Source: Ceratopteris richardii
Taxonomy: Eukaryota > Streptophyta > Polypodiopsida > Polypodiales > Pteridaceae
Direction of reading: 5' to 3'
Length of the DNA: 64,000 nt
Assembly: GCA_020310875.1 (NCBI GenBank)
Contig: CM035423.1
Span: 136,308,933 to 136,372,932, forward strand
The position numbers and the translations under genes are program-made. The notes beneath the pieces were generated by a model. That model did no database searches. It was not told where the DNA came from and saw only the letters and a list, made by a program, of their open reading frames with translations. Of the stretch, positions 42,300 through 53,765 are shown one piece after another. Positions within the stretch are counted from its first letter, which is position 1. Each line of letters starts with the position of its first letter.

Positions 42300-43708
42300 C
42301 CTTCTCTTTGATAATCCTTCTAGGAGCTATTGTGGAATTCAGTGGGATTATTGAAATAGAGATTCATGAAGGCTAAAGACTATATGACACCCTTGTTTTG
42401 TATGCTCAAATCATGGCTCATATCACCAATCTAAGCTGATACATAGATTATAAGTCGCCTTTATGCATGATACAACTCTCTTAGCACCATGACCACTATG
42501 ATATTTGTATGAAACCATCAAAAGTGAGAAATGTTGTGGACTATTGATATGTTGTGGTTTCTTTATGTTCGGTGTAAGTTTGCTTTATATATACTACTTA
42601 GCCTCATCTACATTACATGTTTGATAAGGGAGAAATCTTTCTTTCTACTCTTTCTCTCCCTCTGTCAAACATGCAAAATACACAACACACATCCATGTAG
42701 GTGAAAACATGCGAAATGAGGCATTGCTTAAGACATATGAAAGAATTAGTTTGAAAAACCAAAGAACTTCAAATTTCATAGGATGATAGAATGATGGATT
42801 TTCATAGATCACAAGGTAGTTTAGATTAAACTATTACTTGTGAGCACACTCATAGTTAGGAAGACTTAGATTATTATGAGCTAAAATCTACCATTTAGTC
42901 CTAGATGGGTTTGGACTCACTTTATTTGTCAAAAATAGAGAAGCAAGGTCATATATATTTTACAAAACGGAATTTATTCAAATACAAGGAAAATACACAA
43001 ATGAAAAATAGAACCATTTACTTCAACAAGTAGTGGAGGACAAAAGAGAATCAAATCCAAAAACTAGCTGAATTGTAAGAGAAGAGTGGTTGCTCAAAGT
43101 AGTGGAGGAGTTATGGAGAAGAGCTCTCAAACTCATCATGAGAGCTCATGGTTATTTGGCTAAAAAAGAGACAAGGGAGGACACTCAAGAATAGAGCAAT
43201 AAGGCACTAAGGTCCCCTTGTAGGTAGTTCATTTGGTTTCAGTCATTTCATTTTCTATAGTCTCATAGACTATGTCTAGCCAAAGACCAATTTTTTGGGT
43301 AGCCTGATTGTGAGAGTCATATCGCTCAATGTATGTGTCCATTTCTAGAGTTTAAATATTTTTTGGAAAGCTAATCTTGTGTAATTCCTTTATCTGGAGC
43401 GTTTTTGTGAGATTCACCATGGTCTATGAGTTATTCAGTTTTTAGTGAAGTCTAGTTTTCAGCCTAACTAAGTGGATAGGCAGCCTATTTTGAGGCAAAG
43501 AGTTGCCAAACCAAAACTACTCCAAATTGAGAGTTTCATAGCACATTTGAAAGCTATTAGTGTCTTGTTTAAGTGACCAAAGTCTCAAGCTCATCCTATT
43601 CGTCAATTGATACGAGTTTGCATTTTAAGGTTCAGTTGTAGGTAAAAGTCTTGATCTTGAGAAGGTCTTCTACACTTTCCATTGCGCATAGGAGAGGAAA
43701 TATCCAAT
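42300..43708. other. no gene seen
   Basis: AT-rich sequence with stops in all frames and no domain. Its last part should include the 5' LTR of copia E, because a primer-like site follows at 43713, but I cannot find a second LTR copy to set its ends. Confidence 0.5.
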
Positions 43709-43710
43709 AG

Positions 43711-44734
43711 TTGGTATCAAAACATTGGAGTTTGAAGAAGCACTCATTGGAAGTGAAATAAAGCAAAGGAGAAGCCACAAATCAAAGAGGAGCTTTGTAA
43801 ACTCAAGAAAGAGCACCACAATGTATTTGAGGTAAACTTCAAACTTGGAAGTTTTTAATGCCTGATTTAGGACAGAAAGTTGAGAAGTTAGATAAAGATA
43901 ATTTTCAATATTGGATGTATAGAATGAAAAATTACCTTAAAGGTAAAGATTTAGGGATTCTAGTTACTAGAGATGATCCATAATGAGTGGACCTTCAAGA
44001 TCCCGACATTACTCTAGCACAAAGGAGACAATTTGTTGCTTGGGAAGAGAGGAATCAAAGGGTGAGGTTTCTCATTTCACAAATTATTTCTAACACAATG
44101 ATTGGTCATGTGCAAAGCGTAGAGATAGTCAAAGAAGTTTGGGAAGCATTGGAAAAGGTGTATGCTACCTCATTAAGGTCTCAAAATATGCAACTTAAGA
44201 ATGAGCTCAACAACATGAAGAAAAGCTCAAACCAAAGCACTAGTGAGTATACATTGAAGATCAATGAGCCTCAAGTTTGCTAGCATTAGTTGGATGCAAG
44301 ATAGAGAGGAAGACATCATCCAAACAACCCTCAATGGCTTGAGGAGTGAAGAAACGTGGAAGCCCCTCATCACAAGCATTCTTTATAGAGATCCTCTACC
44401 AATATTCGAGGAGATTATACCAAATCTTGTGGGTGAAGAGGCTGCTCAACAAGGAGAAGGCAACAAAGGTAAGGATATCCATAGTCAAATGTTATATGTA
44501 GGTAGAGGTAAAGGAAGGAACTCAAGAGGAGGCTCGAAAGGAAGAGGAAGAATCTACAATAGCATAAATTCCATCCAACACAACAAACAATCTGTGTATA
44601 GTGGTAGCACTCTCCTCCATCCTAAGAGTTATCTGCGTAGTTGTAGTTGTCCTTCTCACTTAGCCATGAGGCTACGCACTCTACTGGCTAGGACTGCTTC
44701 CCCTAAAGATGTTTTCGCCATATGGCCAATTTGA
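43711..44734 (+). pseudogene. copia E gag with primer-like site
   Basis: tggtatcaaaac at about 43714-43725 looks like a decayed initiator-Met primer site. Gag starts at ATG 43857 (GQKVEKLDKDNFQYWMYRMKNYLKG), has two stops at about 43981-43986, continues 43987-44283 (EIVKEVWEALEKVYAT), shifts frame, then 44264-44560 (TTLNGLRSEETWKPLI). It ends in an R/G-rich tail (VGRGKGRNSRGGSKGRGR). After about 44600 the gag similarity stops and no knuckle, protease or pol is found. It is a truncated element. Confidence 0.82.
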
Positions 44735-45771
44735 GTGCTCCATACCACAGCCTGCATCCTTTCTTTGGTCAACCCAAAGTATCGAGAGCTATATGATTTG
44801 GAAGACCACCTCCTATACTCCGGTATGGTGCTGTAATGGGAGTAGCCAACCTCTTGTTTGTTGATGTGTGAAACATCACAAGAAATGAATTAATGTGACA
44901 CTACCCAACCTCTATGGTCACCATTAACTCATTGCTACTCCAAACTTTGAGAAATGATAGCCAAAACCAAAAACTTTACTTCTTCAAAAATTTCTAGTCA
45001 ATGAAATGACATACCTTCAATATTTTGCTTATTTCTCTTATCACAAAGCTTATTTTGCTAAGATCTTTTGGACTAGGAAATTAGAAGAGAGTTTTCCAAC
45101 AAGCTATTATTTGCAAGAAATGGATCATTACAGCTCAAGTTATGGCCTTCACAAGGTGACTATGTCAAACTCCTGTTAATCCTTTACTGTTTAAGATTAA
45201 TTCAACTCTGGGTTCTTGGGATGGTTAGGGGTCTGTAAAACAGAGGCCCTGTTTTCATTTTCCCCAATCTACAGGTTCATTATATTCATCTTCACAGACT
45301 TTCACGCATTAACCCGAAACTACTATCTATCTATGTATTACAACATCCTTCAGTATAAAGTAATTAACTGCATTGTACAATGTTCTCCAACACTAGATAT
45401 ATATCCGAGCAGTTCATAGAATCACCGGAACCTTAGTTAACTTAGTAATTCAATAAGCTTATTTACTGATTTGAACTTAATCAATAGAATTGATGAGATA
45501 CTCAGTATACACTGAATTTGGACAAACCCACGCTCCACTACAGGCTCTCGCCCAGACGAATAGTCCGACCCGACACTACCTACTGCTTCACACGACTCTT
45601 CGTTCATTAAATATATCAAGAGTTACAACTTTTGCGCTACGCCTTATGCGTGCGACTTTTCAGGGTATATTACAAAATTAAGGAGTTCCTTTCCGGCGGC
45701 TTACACTGGCATGCATGGTGGACTCGAACCCAAAAATGGTAATTACACAGTCAAGGTTCATCTATGATGCC
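44735..45771. other. no gene seen
   Basis: No domain and no LTR pair. Short ORFs (45216-45419, 45437-45619, 45490-45681) lack motifs. A B-box-like gggttcgagtcc occurs on the minus strand at about 45718-45730, but no tRNA fold or A box supports it. Confidence 0.5.
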
Positions 45772-46388
45772 CTATACATACATAGAGCGAGCTAATTTGA
45801 AGGTACCGGTAATCTTTTGCTTTAGGGAATCTAACATATCCTTCAAAATTGTAGGTTCAATCAGTTGTGCATCAGTTCTAACTGAACTGGGAGCTATGAA
45901 CTAACTTACTAGTGATTCCGTCTGTGCCTGCAAAAATGATTCCTCGAGATAAAATTCATTGGCAATAGTAGCATCTCGTCGCAACTTGATTTCAGTTATG
46001 TCTGCATCAATGCGCGAGAGCCTATCCGCCTGAACCCCTAATTACTTCTCTCTTATCTCAAGTTCCTGAGCTTGAAACTGAATGGTTTTGTAATAAGCAT
46101 CTCTCTCCTTCTTAATAGCTTCCATCTCCTTTTTTAAGTTAATCTGCAGGCCAATCTCTACTTCCAAATCACGACTCTTCTGGAAAAGTTCTTCGGACAC
46201 CTTCTTTAACTTGTCAGTGTTTTGCATAGCAAGGTTTGCCATTTCTTGTCCTTTTTGCTCCACCAAAGCAAGATCTACACGTGTATCCTCCAGCAGATTT
46301 CCTAATGCAATCCTGGCATGTTCTTTATAACTCACCATTTGTTTCAATTGAGAAATTTCTTCATCGCGAGTAGCAAGGAGAACGGCAT
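45772..46388 (-). pseudogene. coiled-coil protein remnant, family unknown
   Basis: Minus-strand frame open for 101 codons (46347-46042), extendable both ways through two stops: upstream to the junction at 46388 (LLATRDEEISQLK) and downstream to TAG at 45772. The product has heptad-like, Glu/Lys/Leu-rich stretches (NTDKLKKVSEELFQKSRDLEV, KKEMEAIKKERDAYYK) and a C-terminal part (LIEPTILKDMLDSLKQKI). Long coherent coding sense over about 205 codons argues for a once real protein, perhaps a host gene or an element ORF. Its upstream part is replaced by repeat sequence shared with 54995. Confidence 0.55.
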
Positions 46389-46498
46389 ACCCCCTTGAAC
46401 ACAGATATAAAGAAAATCACTTTTATGATGGAATTCAATGCCAAGCATCGACTTTATGCATAAACTCAATGTCACACATCGGATTGCTCCACAATCTT
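46388..46498 (-). repeat. dispersed repeat fragment shared with 54995-55105
   Basis: About 110 bp (cccccttgaaca..., atgccaagcatcgactttatgcataaact) nearly identical to a stretch within the LTR-like repeat at 54783-55600. One side joins the coiled-coil remnant and the other joins copia F integrase, so it is probably what is left of the F 3' LTR after an internal deletion. Confidence 0.75.
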
Positions 46499-48482
46499 GA
46501 AAACTCAACCAAAGTCCTATTTCTTCTTTGTGCTACACCATTTTATTGTGGTGTATACATGTGGGTTATTTCTCTCTTAATACCTGCATTCCAAAGATAA
46601 TCATTGAACTCTTGGGAGAAGTATTCTACCCCTCAATCAGACCTCAGTCACTTAAGCTTTTGAGTTGTGACTCTCTCTACATATGCATGAAAATGCTTGA
46701 AAGCTCCAAACACTTCTGATCTTTCCTTCAAAACATACAGAGTTATCCATCTTATAGAATCATCAATGAAAAGAACATAATACCTTGAGCCAGTAATAGA
46801 TCCTTATTTTGTTGGTCCCCATACATCTGTATAAATGAGCTCTAGTACTCCATCATGTTTGAATCCTTTCTTCTGAAATGGTAACCTCTGTGTTTTACCC
46901 ATTTGACATGCTTCACATTTATAAATCATATGTTGACTCTACACATTTGGTAGTCCTACTATAGACTGACTTGCAACCATAGCTTTAATTCCTCTTTCAT
47001 TGAAATGGCCCAATCTCTTATGCTAGAGATCAAGTTCTATAATTACCATGTGTGAGCAAAGCTTCACCAATGTTCCCTTGCACTTTTAAAGTAAAGAGTC
47101 TACCTTCTTTCTTACCACAGACAATCTCATTATATCCATTCTCTAGATCTTCAACAAATACTCCTTCATTTGTAAACCTCACTTGACAACCTTTTTCAAC
47201 TATCTATCCCGCACTAACCAAGTTTTTAGGTATTGTGGGAACATACGAAACATTGGTTGGCAAATCTGCTCCACTCTTGCATTTCACTTTTCCAATTGAA
47301 TGCATACTATGTCTTGAATTATCGCTTGTTTGAATTGTATGACTAGAAATGCCTTTTTCTGACAAATGTTTCCTGACAAATGATTAAAACATCTAGAGTC
47401 AATGTAAAATACCTTTAGATCTTCTTTATCTGATGTGCTGATTTAGTTCATCATCAATGATGTATGATCTTCATTCTGTGTATCATTTGCATAATTGTAG
47501 TAGGTGGTGTTGTAGGATTGATTCTGTCCCCAACTTATTCCTCCACCTCTACCATAGCCTTCTCTTTTATTTTTTCTACCTCTTTGAGAATAAATTTGAA
47601 ATCCTCCACCTCTGCCTCTTCTACTGTTATTCTGATTTTGATTTGATCCTTGTTGATTGTGCCAACAATCATGAGCCAAAAGATTACTCAATCCATAGAT
47701 CTAGCAAGCCTTCTTATTGTTATTCTGATTACCTCTTCCTTTTCCTCTTCCTCCACCAATGCTTCTACCTCTAGCATAATAAACTTGAGGACTCGATTCT
47801 CTTCATCCTTTTCTTTACATTTATCTCCTTTCTTCTTGTTCTTCATGTACATTGTAGAACTTTCTCCTTTGTCTCCATCTCCCTTCAAGTCTTGCTCAAA
47901 TGTGAGCATCAAACCAAACAATTGATTCAAATCTAGAACAAAATGATTCAAAGAAAGTTCTGTTGACAAGACAAAAGGTTTCCACCTTTCATCTCCTCTC
48001 AAAACCGCAAGCAATTGAGCAATCAATCTGTGATCTTCAACATCTTCATCTATGGATCCAAGAATATCTTGGAGATTCTTCATCTTAGTGAGATAATCAC
48101 TAATACTTTGACTTGGCTTCTTCTTGAATGTTGTAAACTCTGACCATAGACTTGCTTTCTTTGCTTTGATGGTAATTTGGAAATGATACTTCAATGCATT
48201 CCATATATCTTCAGCTAATTCCAATCCTCTCATGTGTGGTAGAAAATGATATGAAATTGTATTGTAGATGTAGGCTTTTGCACTTGCATCCTTCTTCTAC
48301 CAATGCTTTAAAGCATCCAATTCTTCTTTCTTTGGTCGGCTTTCATCTTCAAATACTCACTTCTCTTCTTAACCTATGATGCACACCATGAAATCCTTAA
48401 TCATAAGTAGGGCTTCCATTCTCATTACCCATGCAGGATAATTATCTCTATCGAGTTTGTCAATGAAGATATGATCTACCAT
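46495..48482 (-). pseudogene. copia F: gag, protease, GAG-pre-integrase, integrase start
   Basis: Minus strand. Gag from ATG 48482 (IDKLDRDNYPAWVMRMEALLM, very close to A gag), with stops; frame 48233-47688 covers SLWSEFTTFKKKPSQSISDYL and ALLAVLRGDERWKPF-type blocks. The knuckle at about 47700 is damaged (a stop for Trp, Tyr for Cys, Leu for His: IYGLSNLLAHDC). The protease reads FYIDSRCF, with G of D-S-G changed to R. The integrase is readable to 46500 (GVEYFSQEFNDY, NGVAQRRNRTL). RT and RNase H are missing: integrase abuts the LTR-like fragment at 46498. Confidence 0.85.
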
Positions 48483-48616
48483 AATTCTTTTCTTCTACTT
48501 CAATGTGTGAGTTTAAAGGATAAAGAATAATACCTTTTGGAGTTCCTTGTGTGTGAATATTGAAAAAACTTGGAGAAGCTTGTAGAAGGTAGAAAAATGT
48601 GTTTCGAAGCAACGAA
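48483..48616 (-). other. leader segment of copia F
   Basis: Lies between F gag and the low edge of element G. No primer site is found, so the insertion or deletion at G's edge probably removed it. Confidence 0.5.
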
Positions 48617-49637
48617 GTTGGGTCTAGGCAACCGGCACAAGACCAGCCCTTGAGCTTATGGAGACTCAAATAGACCTTATAAGCATGCAATAAGTGCAAA
48701 GAAGCACACTATGTACTTTGGAGCATCAAGGAGAATGAGTCGATACAAAACAGATAGTTTCGCGGGTCGACTAGCTCAAAAAACTTACTATCTATGGAAG
48801 AGACAATGAACTTCAAATGCCCATAGCGACCAGCATGATTACAATTAGAAAAAATCCTTTTATGGGCATGATACACATAGGGTTGAGTGTATATAATGCA
48901 CAAAATTATAAGGAATAAGAAAAATATGCTATAGGAATGAATGAGACATTCACCGGTGGTACTTCCAATTTTTCAAGAATACGTAGAGATTGACCTCGAG
49001 ACCGAAAAACTCAGATTTCTCCCAATCTAATGAACCAAATGCTATGAACATTTATAGGCATAATCTAGACACTAATACCTTTCCAATGAGCCATCTTGAA
49101 CTCAATTTAGCGCTTTGGAGAGAAAGCAACAACCTCTATAGGATTATTGTTGCCGAAGAAGATGATGCAAAGAATTGAAGGATAAAGACAATGATGGTCA
49201 CAAGTGTATGTATATTGCTTCCATGTAATGTACAAGTGATTTCAAGTCTTTATACAGACTCTAGAAGTGTTCCACGACTTCTACAAGGGAAGTTTGAATT
49301 CAAATGAGGTGGAAATGGTTGTTGGAGGGAATCAATTCACTTTCCTACAATCTAGGAAAAGTGAAGATCTAGTTTGATCTACTTTTAGGTGATTGATTGC
49401 TTGATTGAATGCAAGTTCAACCACCACAAATCCGTGGGATTTGGGCTTTATCATTCTACCTTTACATGTGTAAAGCTCAAGGCTTTTACAATGGTAAATG
49501 AACCATCAAAAATCTCTCAAAAAATACAATAAATGAGCATAAGAAAAAGAACTCTCCAACGTATATTCATTTGACGCGATAGCCTTTCATGTAGATCAAA
49601 TCCACCTCAAGCATAGTGTAAGCTTGATGTTCCAAGA
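48617..49637 (-). repeat. G 3' LTR (1021 bp)
   Basis: Pairs with 53766-54782. The outer base pair at the element start reads TCTTGG where the other LTR has TGTTGG. The plus-strand polypurine tract gatccccctcaagc lies at 49638-49651. Confidence 0.85.
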
Positions 49638-49651
49638 GATCCCCCTCAAGC
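49638..49651 (-). promoter_or_regulatory. G polypurine tract
   Basis: Minus strand gcttgagggggatc directly before the 3' LTR, as in the other copia elements in the window. Confidence 0.85.
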
Positions 49652-49669
49652 TAAAGTATGCTTGAGTCT

Positions 49670-50647
49670 TCATTCTCTAATAGGTTGAATACCTGCCATA
49701 GCTTTGAATCTACAAAGCTTTATTCCATCAAGTGCCTTCGTCATCATATTTGCTACTTGCTTTTCAGTTGAAACAAAAGAAATGTCAATCTCCTTTGCCA
49801 TGAGCTTCTCCCTGATGAAGTGGTAATGGACTTCTATGTGATTGGTTCTCGCATGGAAAATAGGATTTGCCGCTAGATGCAAAGAACTTACATTATCTCC
49901 AAATATGTGAGGTTTGGAACTCACAAGTCCCAAATCTGTATACAATGCTTTTAACCATATTGCCTCTTGAGTTGCTATGGTCAAGCCTTTATACTCTGCT
50001 TCAATTGAAGATAAAGCAACTGTTGGTTCCTTCTTGGAACTCCATGACACGAGCTTCGAACCTGCAAATGCTAAGTAACCAGATGTACCTTTTCTATCAT
50101 CCTTAGCTCCTGCCCAATCTGCATCTGAGTAGATTTTGATATCAAAATTTGAAGAGTAAGGATATAATATACCTTTGTTGATTGTACCTTTGAGATACTT
50201 AAGTACTCTCTTATCCGCATCCATGTGTGATCTTCTCGGTGAGTGCATGAACTAACTAAGCACTCCCACACTATATGAGATGTCTGCCCTTGTATGAGTA
50301 GCATATATCAAGATACCTACCAAGCTTTGATACTCTTTAATGTCTTGAATTTTCTCACCTTCATAAACACTTAATTTATGATTCATCTCCAAAGGTGTAC
50401 CTGCAGGTTTAGTGTTCTCCATTTTGAACTTGAGAAGAAGATCTTGAATGTATCTTCTTTGAGTCAAATACATTGCTTCATCTGTGTATATCACCTGCAT
50501 ACCTAGGAAATATGTGAGCTCACCTAGGTCACTGATTTTGAACTCCTCTTGCATGTGTCTCTTGATCCTTTGAATGCCATTTAGATCATCACCTGTCACA
50601 ATAATATCATCTACATATACACATAGATAGATAACCTCATTATGCAT
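49670..50647 (-). pseudogene. G RT second half and RNase H
   Basis: Frame 50647-50252: LCVYVDDIIVTGDD (intact YVDD catalytic pair), ISDLGELTYFLGMQV, ILIYATHTRADISYSVGVLS, then one stop. Frame 50248-49670: RNase H with LKYLKGTINKGI, YSDADWAGAKDD, SSKKEPTVALSSIEAEY (catalytic D and E), FGDNVSSLHLAANP, HIEVHYHFIREK and TKALDGIKLCRF at the end. All RNase H catalytic residues appear intact. Confidence 0.93.
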
Positions 50648-51574
50648 AGAGGAGGATCTGAGCTGCTAGCTTTGAACCATTGATCTTGAAGATATGTAAC
50701 CAACCTGTAATTCCAAGCTCTAGGAGCTTGTTTCAATCCATACAATGCTTTCTTAAGTCTGCAAACATAAGATGGATGATTAGGGTTTTCAAAACCTGGT
50801 GGTTGTGACATGTATACCTCTTCACTTATCCAACCATTTAAGAATGCATTTTTCACATCAAGTTGGAGGAGTCTCCAATTCCTTGCAGCAGCTACACTTG
50901 TCAATGTCATGATTGTAGTCATCTTTGCAACTGGTGAGAATGTTTCCTCATAGTCTATACCATGAGTTTGTGAGCATCCTTTGGCAACTAATTTTGCCTT
51001 GTACCTGCAAACTAATCCATCTAAATTTCTTTTAACTTTATATACCCATCTACAACCAATTACCTTTTGATTCCGTGACATTGGAACCAAATCCCAAGTG
51101 TCCATCTCCTTTAATGCATCTATTTCTTCTTTCATGGCCTTTTCCCAATTAGGGTTTCCCTTTGCCTCTTCATAGGTTGAGGGTTCCTTTGAAATAGAGT
51201 CTTTTTCCAAGTATATTGAATGCTTCATAACAAATAAGGAATCATATCCATACCTTCCTGGTTGTTTCTTCTCTCTTGCTGATTTCTAGGTGCTTGTTTG
51301 GAGCATTCTCCAATCTCTTGCATCTTTGCTTTGCCTCTTGACTTCCATAGCTTGTAATCCTTTTCCCTTTCATCTTGGTCATCGTTTGTATCACTTCTTG
51401 GATCCTAGACCTGTGTATCATGCTTTCTTCCTAATTGATAAGAGTAAGAATCAAGATAATATGGTAGTGTTACCTTTTGTTGTCTTCATCATAGCAAGAC
51501 CTGTGTTCTACAAACACAACATCTCTACTTGTAGTGAATTGCTTGGTTGAGGGATTGAAGAACCTGTAACCCAT
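50611..51574 (-). pseudogene. G linker and RT first half
   Basis: Frame 51228-50611 carries the copia RT N-terminal region: NPNWEKAMKEEIDALKE, CRWVYKVKRNLDG, YKAKLVAKG, DYEETFSPVAKMTT, LQLDVKNAFLNGWISEEVYM and KKALYGLKQAPRAWNYRLV. The frame then shifts near 50660 before the YVDD frame. The linker between integrase and RT (51574-51230) contains stops (near 51475 and 51410). Confidence 0.9.
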
Positions 51575-52822
51575 CTAAGTTGAATCATATCCAATAAACA
51601 TTGCCTTTGTTGCCCTTTCATATAGCTTATCTCTTATTTGTGATGGTACATGAGCATAAGCTAAACAACCAAAAACCTTGCAATGTCCAAGACTAGGTTT
51701 TCTTCCATGCCATGCTTCATAAGGAGTCATGCCTTGAAGTGATTTGGATGGTAGTCTATTGAAAAGGTACACATCAGTTGAAATAGCTTTTGCCCATAGA
51801 TAATGTGGCAACTTCTTCTCTTCAAGCGTTGTTCGGGCTGATCCAACCAGTGTCTTGTTTCTCCTCTCTGCAATTCCTTTTAGTTGAGGAGAGTACCTAG
51901 TAGTCACTTCCCTTTTGATACCTTTGTCCTGCAAGAACTCATCAAATTCTTTGGAGAAGTATTCTCCCCCTCCATCAGATCTGAGCTTCTTTAGTGATCT
52001 ACTTGTATGATTCTCCACATGTGCAAGATACTTCTTGAAGCAATCAAACACTTCATTCTTACTCTTGATAAAGTATAGAATAATCCATCTATTATGGTCA
52101 TCAACAAATGAGACATAATACCTTGATCCTGCCAATGAAGGTTCTTGACTTGGTCCCCTTACATCTGTATGTACTAAGTCCAATACGTTGTTGTGGATGT
52201 AGCCTTTGTGGTTGAATGGTTGCCTTTGTGCCTTCCTAATTTGACATGCATCACACCTGTTGATCATGTGTTGCTTTGATATCTTCAGCAGTCCTAGAAC
52301 ACTTTGATCCCTCCATATATCCTTCAAGGTTCTTTCATTCACATGAGCAAGTCTCTTATGCCACACTTCAAGCTCACTTAGGGTTTGAGACCCAAAGTTG
52401 AATAGAGCTATGTTCCTGGTTTCTCCTACTTCAAAAGTAAAGAGCCTACCATGCTTCTCACCTCGAGCTATCTTTTTGAAGCCTTGACATGGATCTTCCA
52501 CAAAAGCTCCATGTTGGGTGAACCTAACTTGCAAGCCTTTTTCAACTATTTGGCCTACACTTAATAGGTTTTTAGTGATAGTGGGTACATAGAGAACCTT
52601 ACTCAGAATGTATGTCTTGCCATTGGAAGCTTTGACATTAACAATCTTCTCCACATTGTGTTTTGTTTCATCCCTTGTTTGCACTTCATGTCTATGCTTT
52701 GGACTTTCCAAGTCAAATAGAAGAGCAATGTTGCCTAAAACATGATTCGAGCATCCTGAATCTATGTAGAACAAATGATCATCTTCTTTACCTTGTTTGT
52801 GGCTTAGATTCATAAGAAGCAA
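51575..52822 (-). CDS. G protease, GAG-pre-integrase and integrase (415 codons)
   Basis: One long open frame. Protease FYIDSGCSNHV (D-S-G intact) near residue 20. VPTITKNLLSVGQIVE ends it. GAG-pre-integrase has VWHKRLAHVNERTL and CDACQIRKAQRQPFN (zinc ligands H..H..C..C). Integrase core: LVHTDVRGP (D), YYVSFVDDHNRW, LRSDGGGEYF (D), YSPQLKGIAERRN (E), then LPHYLWAKA, FNRLPSKSLQGMTPYEAWHGRKPSLGHCKVFGCLAY. It ends at a TAG near 51575 where MGYRFF.. continues. All three catalytic residues are present. Confidence 0.94.
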   Translation of the reverse strand: MLLMNLSHKQGKEDDHLFYIDSGCSNHVLGNIALLFDLESPKHRHEVQTRDETKHNVEKIVNVKASNGKTYILSKVLYVPTITKNLLSVGQIVEKGLQVRFTQHGAFVEDPCQGFKKIARGEKHGRLFTFEVGETRNIALFNFGSQTLSELEVWHKRLAHVNERTLKDIWRDQSVLGLLKISKQHMINRCDACQIRKAQRQPFNHKGYIHNNVLDLVHTDVRGPSQEPSLAGSRYYVSFVDDHNRWIILYFIKSKNEVFDCFKKYLAHVENHTSRSLKKLRSDGGGEYFSKEFDEFLQDKGIKREVTTRYSPQLKGIAERRNKTLVGSARTTLEEKKLPHYLWAKAISTDVYLFNRLPSKSLQGMTPYEAWHGRKPSLGHCKVFGCLAYAHVPSQIRDKLYERATKAMFIGYDST

Positions 52823-53765
52823 TGAGTCTTCATATGGTTGATCTTCTGAATAATTGTTGTAGTCCCTTCTATTATAGCTTCTATTGTTATTGTTGAAGTT
52901 GTGTCCACGTCTGCCTCTATTGCTGCCATATCCACCTCTTCCACTTCCTTTCTGGGTCTTCCCATTGAACCATCAATTCTGAGTGGTGTGCTTGGTCTTA
53001 TCGTATATGGCACATATTTGAACATTCTGACCTTTGGCTTTGTCTTGCTTTGGTCCTTTCTTCTTCCCTTTCCACTTGCTCTTGCTTGCGAAGTTGGCTT
53101 GGGAGGTCTCTTCTTCATCTTCTTCCTTCTTCTTGCCTTTCCGCTTCTTATTCTTCTTATCTACATGTAGAGCACTAGTTGAATTACCATGATAAGATTT
53201 ACCTTCCTTTATGCTATTGTTGGATTCTTGATTGAAAAGTTGTCCAAGAAAGATGGTGAAGTCTAGAGTTTGCACATTCATGATGAGATCATAAGCCTTC
53301 ATGAAGGATTGCCATTGCTTATCACTTCGAATGCCGTTGAGAATTTGCCTCATGATGACCTCTTCTTCAATCAGGTCTCCAATGAATGCTAACTAATCTG
53401 CAACCTCCTTGACCTTGCTAAAAAACTCTGTGATGGTTTGTTTAGGTGTCTTCTTCATTTGGTTGAACTCGTTCCAAAGATTATTCTTTGTTGCTTTGGT
53501 ACTAGCAGAAAAGAAATTCTCGAGGGCATCCCAAGTCTCTTGAGATGTCTTGCATCATCTAATATGTGGTAATAGAAGGTCAGAGATAGATTTTAGTATG
53601 TACAACCTTGCTTGAGCATCCCTTGCGCACGAAAGTGTGAGCTTATCTGTCTCCTCTTGTGTTGGTCCTCCTTTGGATCTTGGAATAGGCATAGCTTCAT
53701 CACCTGCTACAATTCCATAAAGATTTCTACCTTGCAAATAGGCCTCCATTCTCATTTGCCATGTA
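52823..53765 (-). pseudogene. G gag, N-terminus lost
   Basis: Starts abruptly at the LTR edge with TTWQMRMEAYLQGRNLYG, lacking about 25 residues, the ATG, leader and primer site. Then ILKSISDLLLPHIR, a stop, frame-broken QTITEFFSKVKEVA, and frame 53353-52973 with a Lys/Glu-rich stretch. Its zinc knuckle is lost (C-A-I-Y for C-x-x-C, and a TGA at the last Cys). An R/G/N-rich tail follows to the protease. Confidence 0.88.

Noticed and set aside
45718..45800. tRNA-like B box (gggttcgagtcc, minus strand), possible tRNA or SINE head
   Set aside because: No acceptor or T-stem pairing and no A box at the right distance; the upstream part is coding sequence of the coiled-coil remnant.
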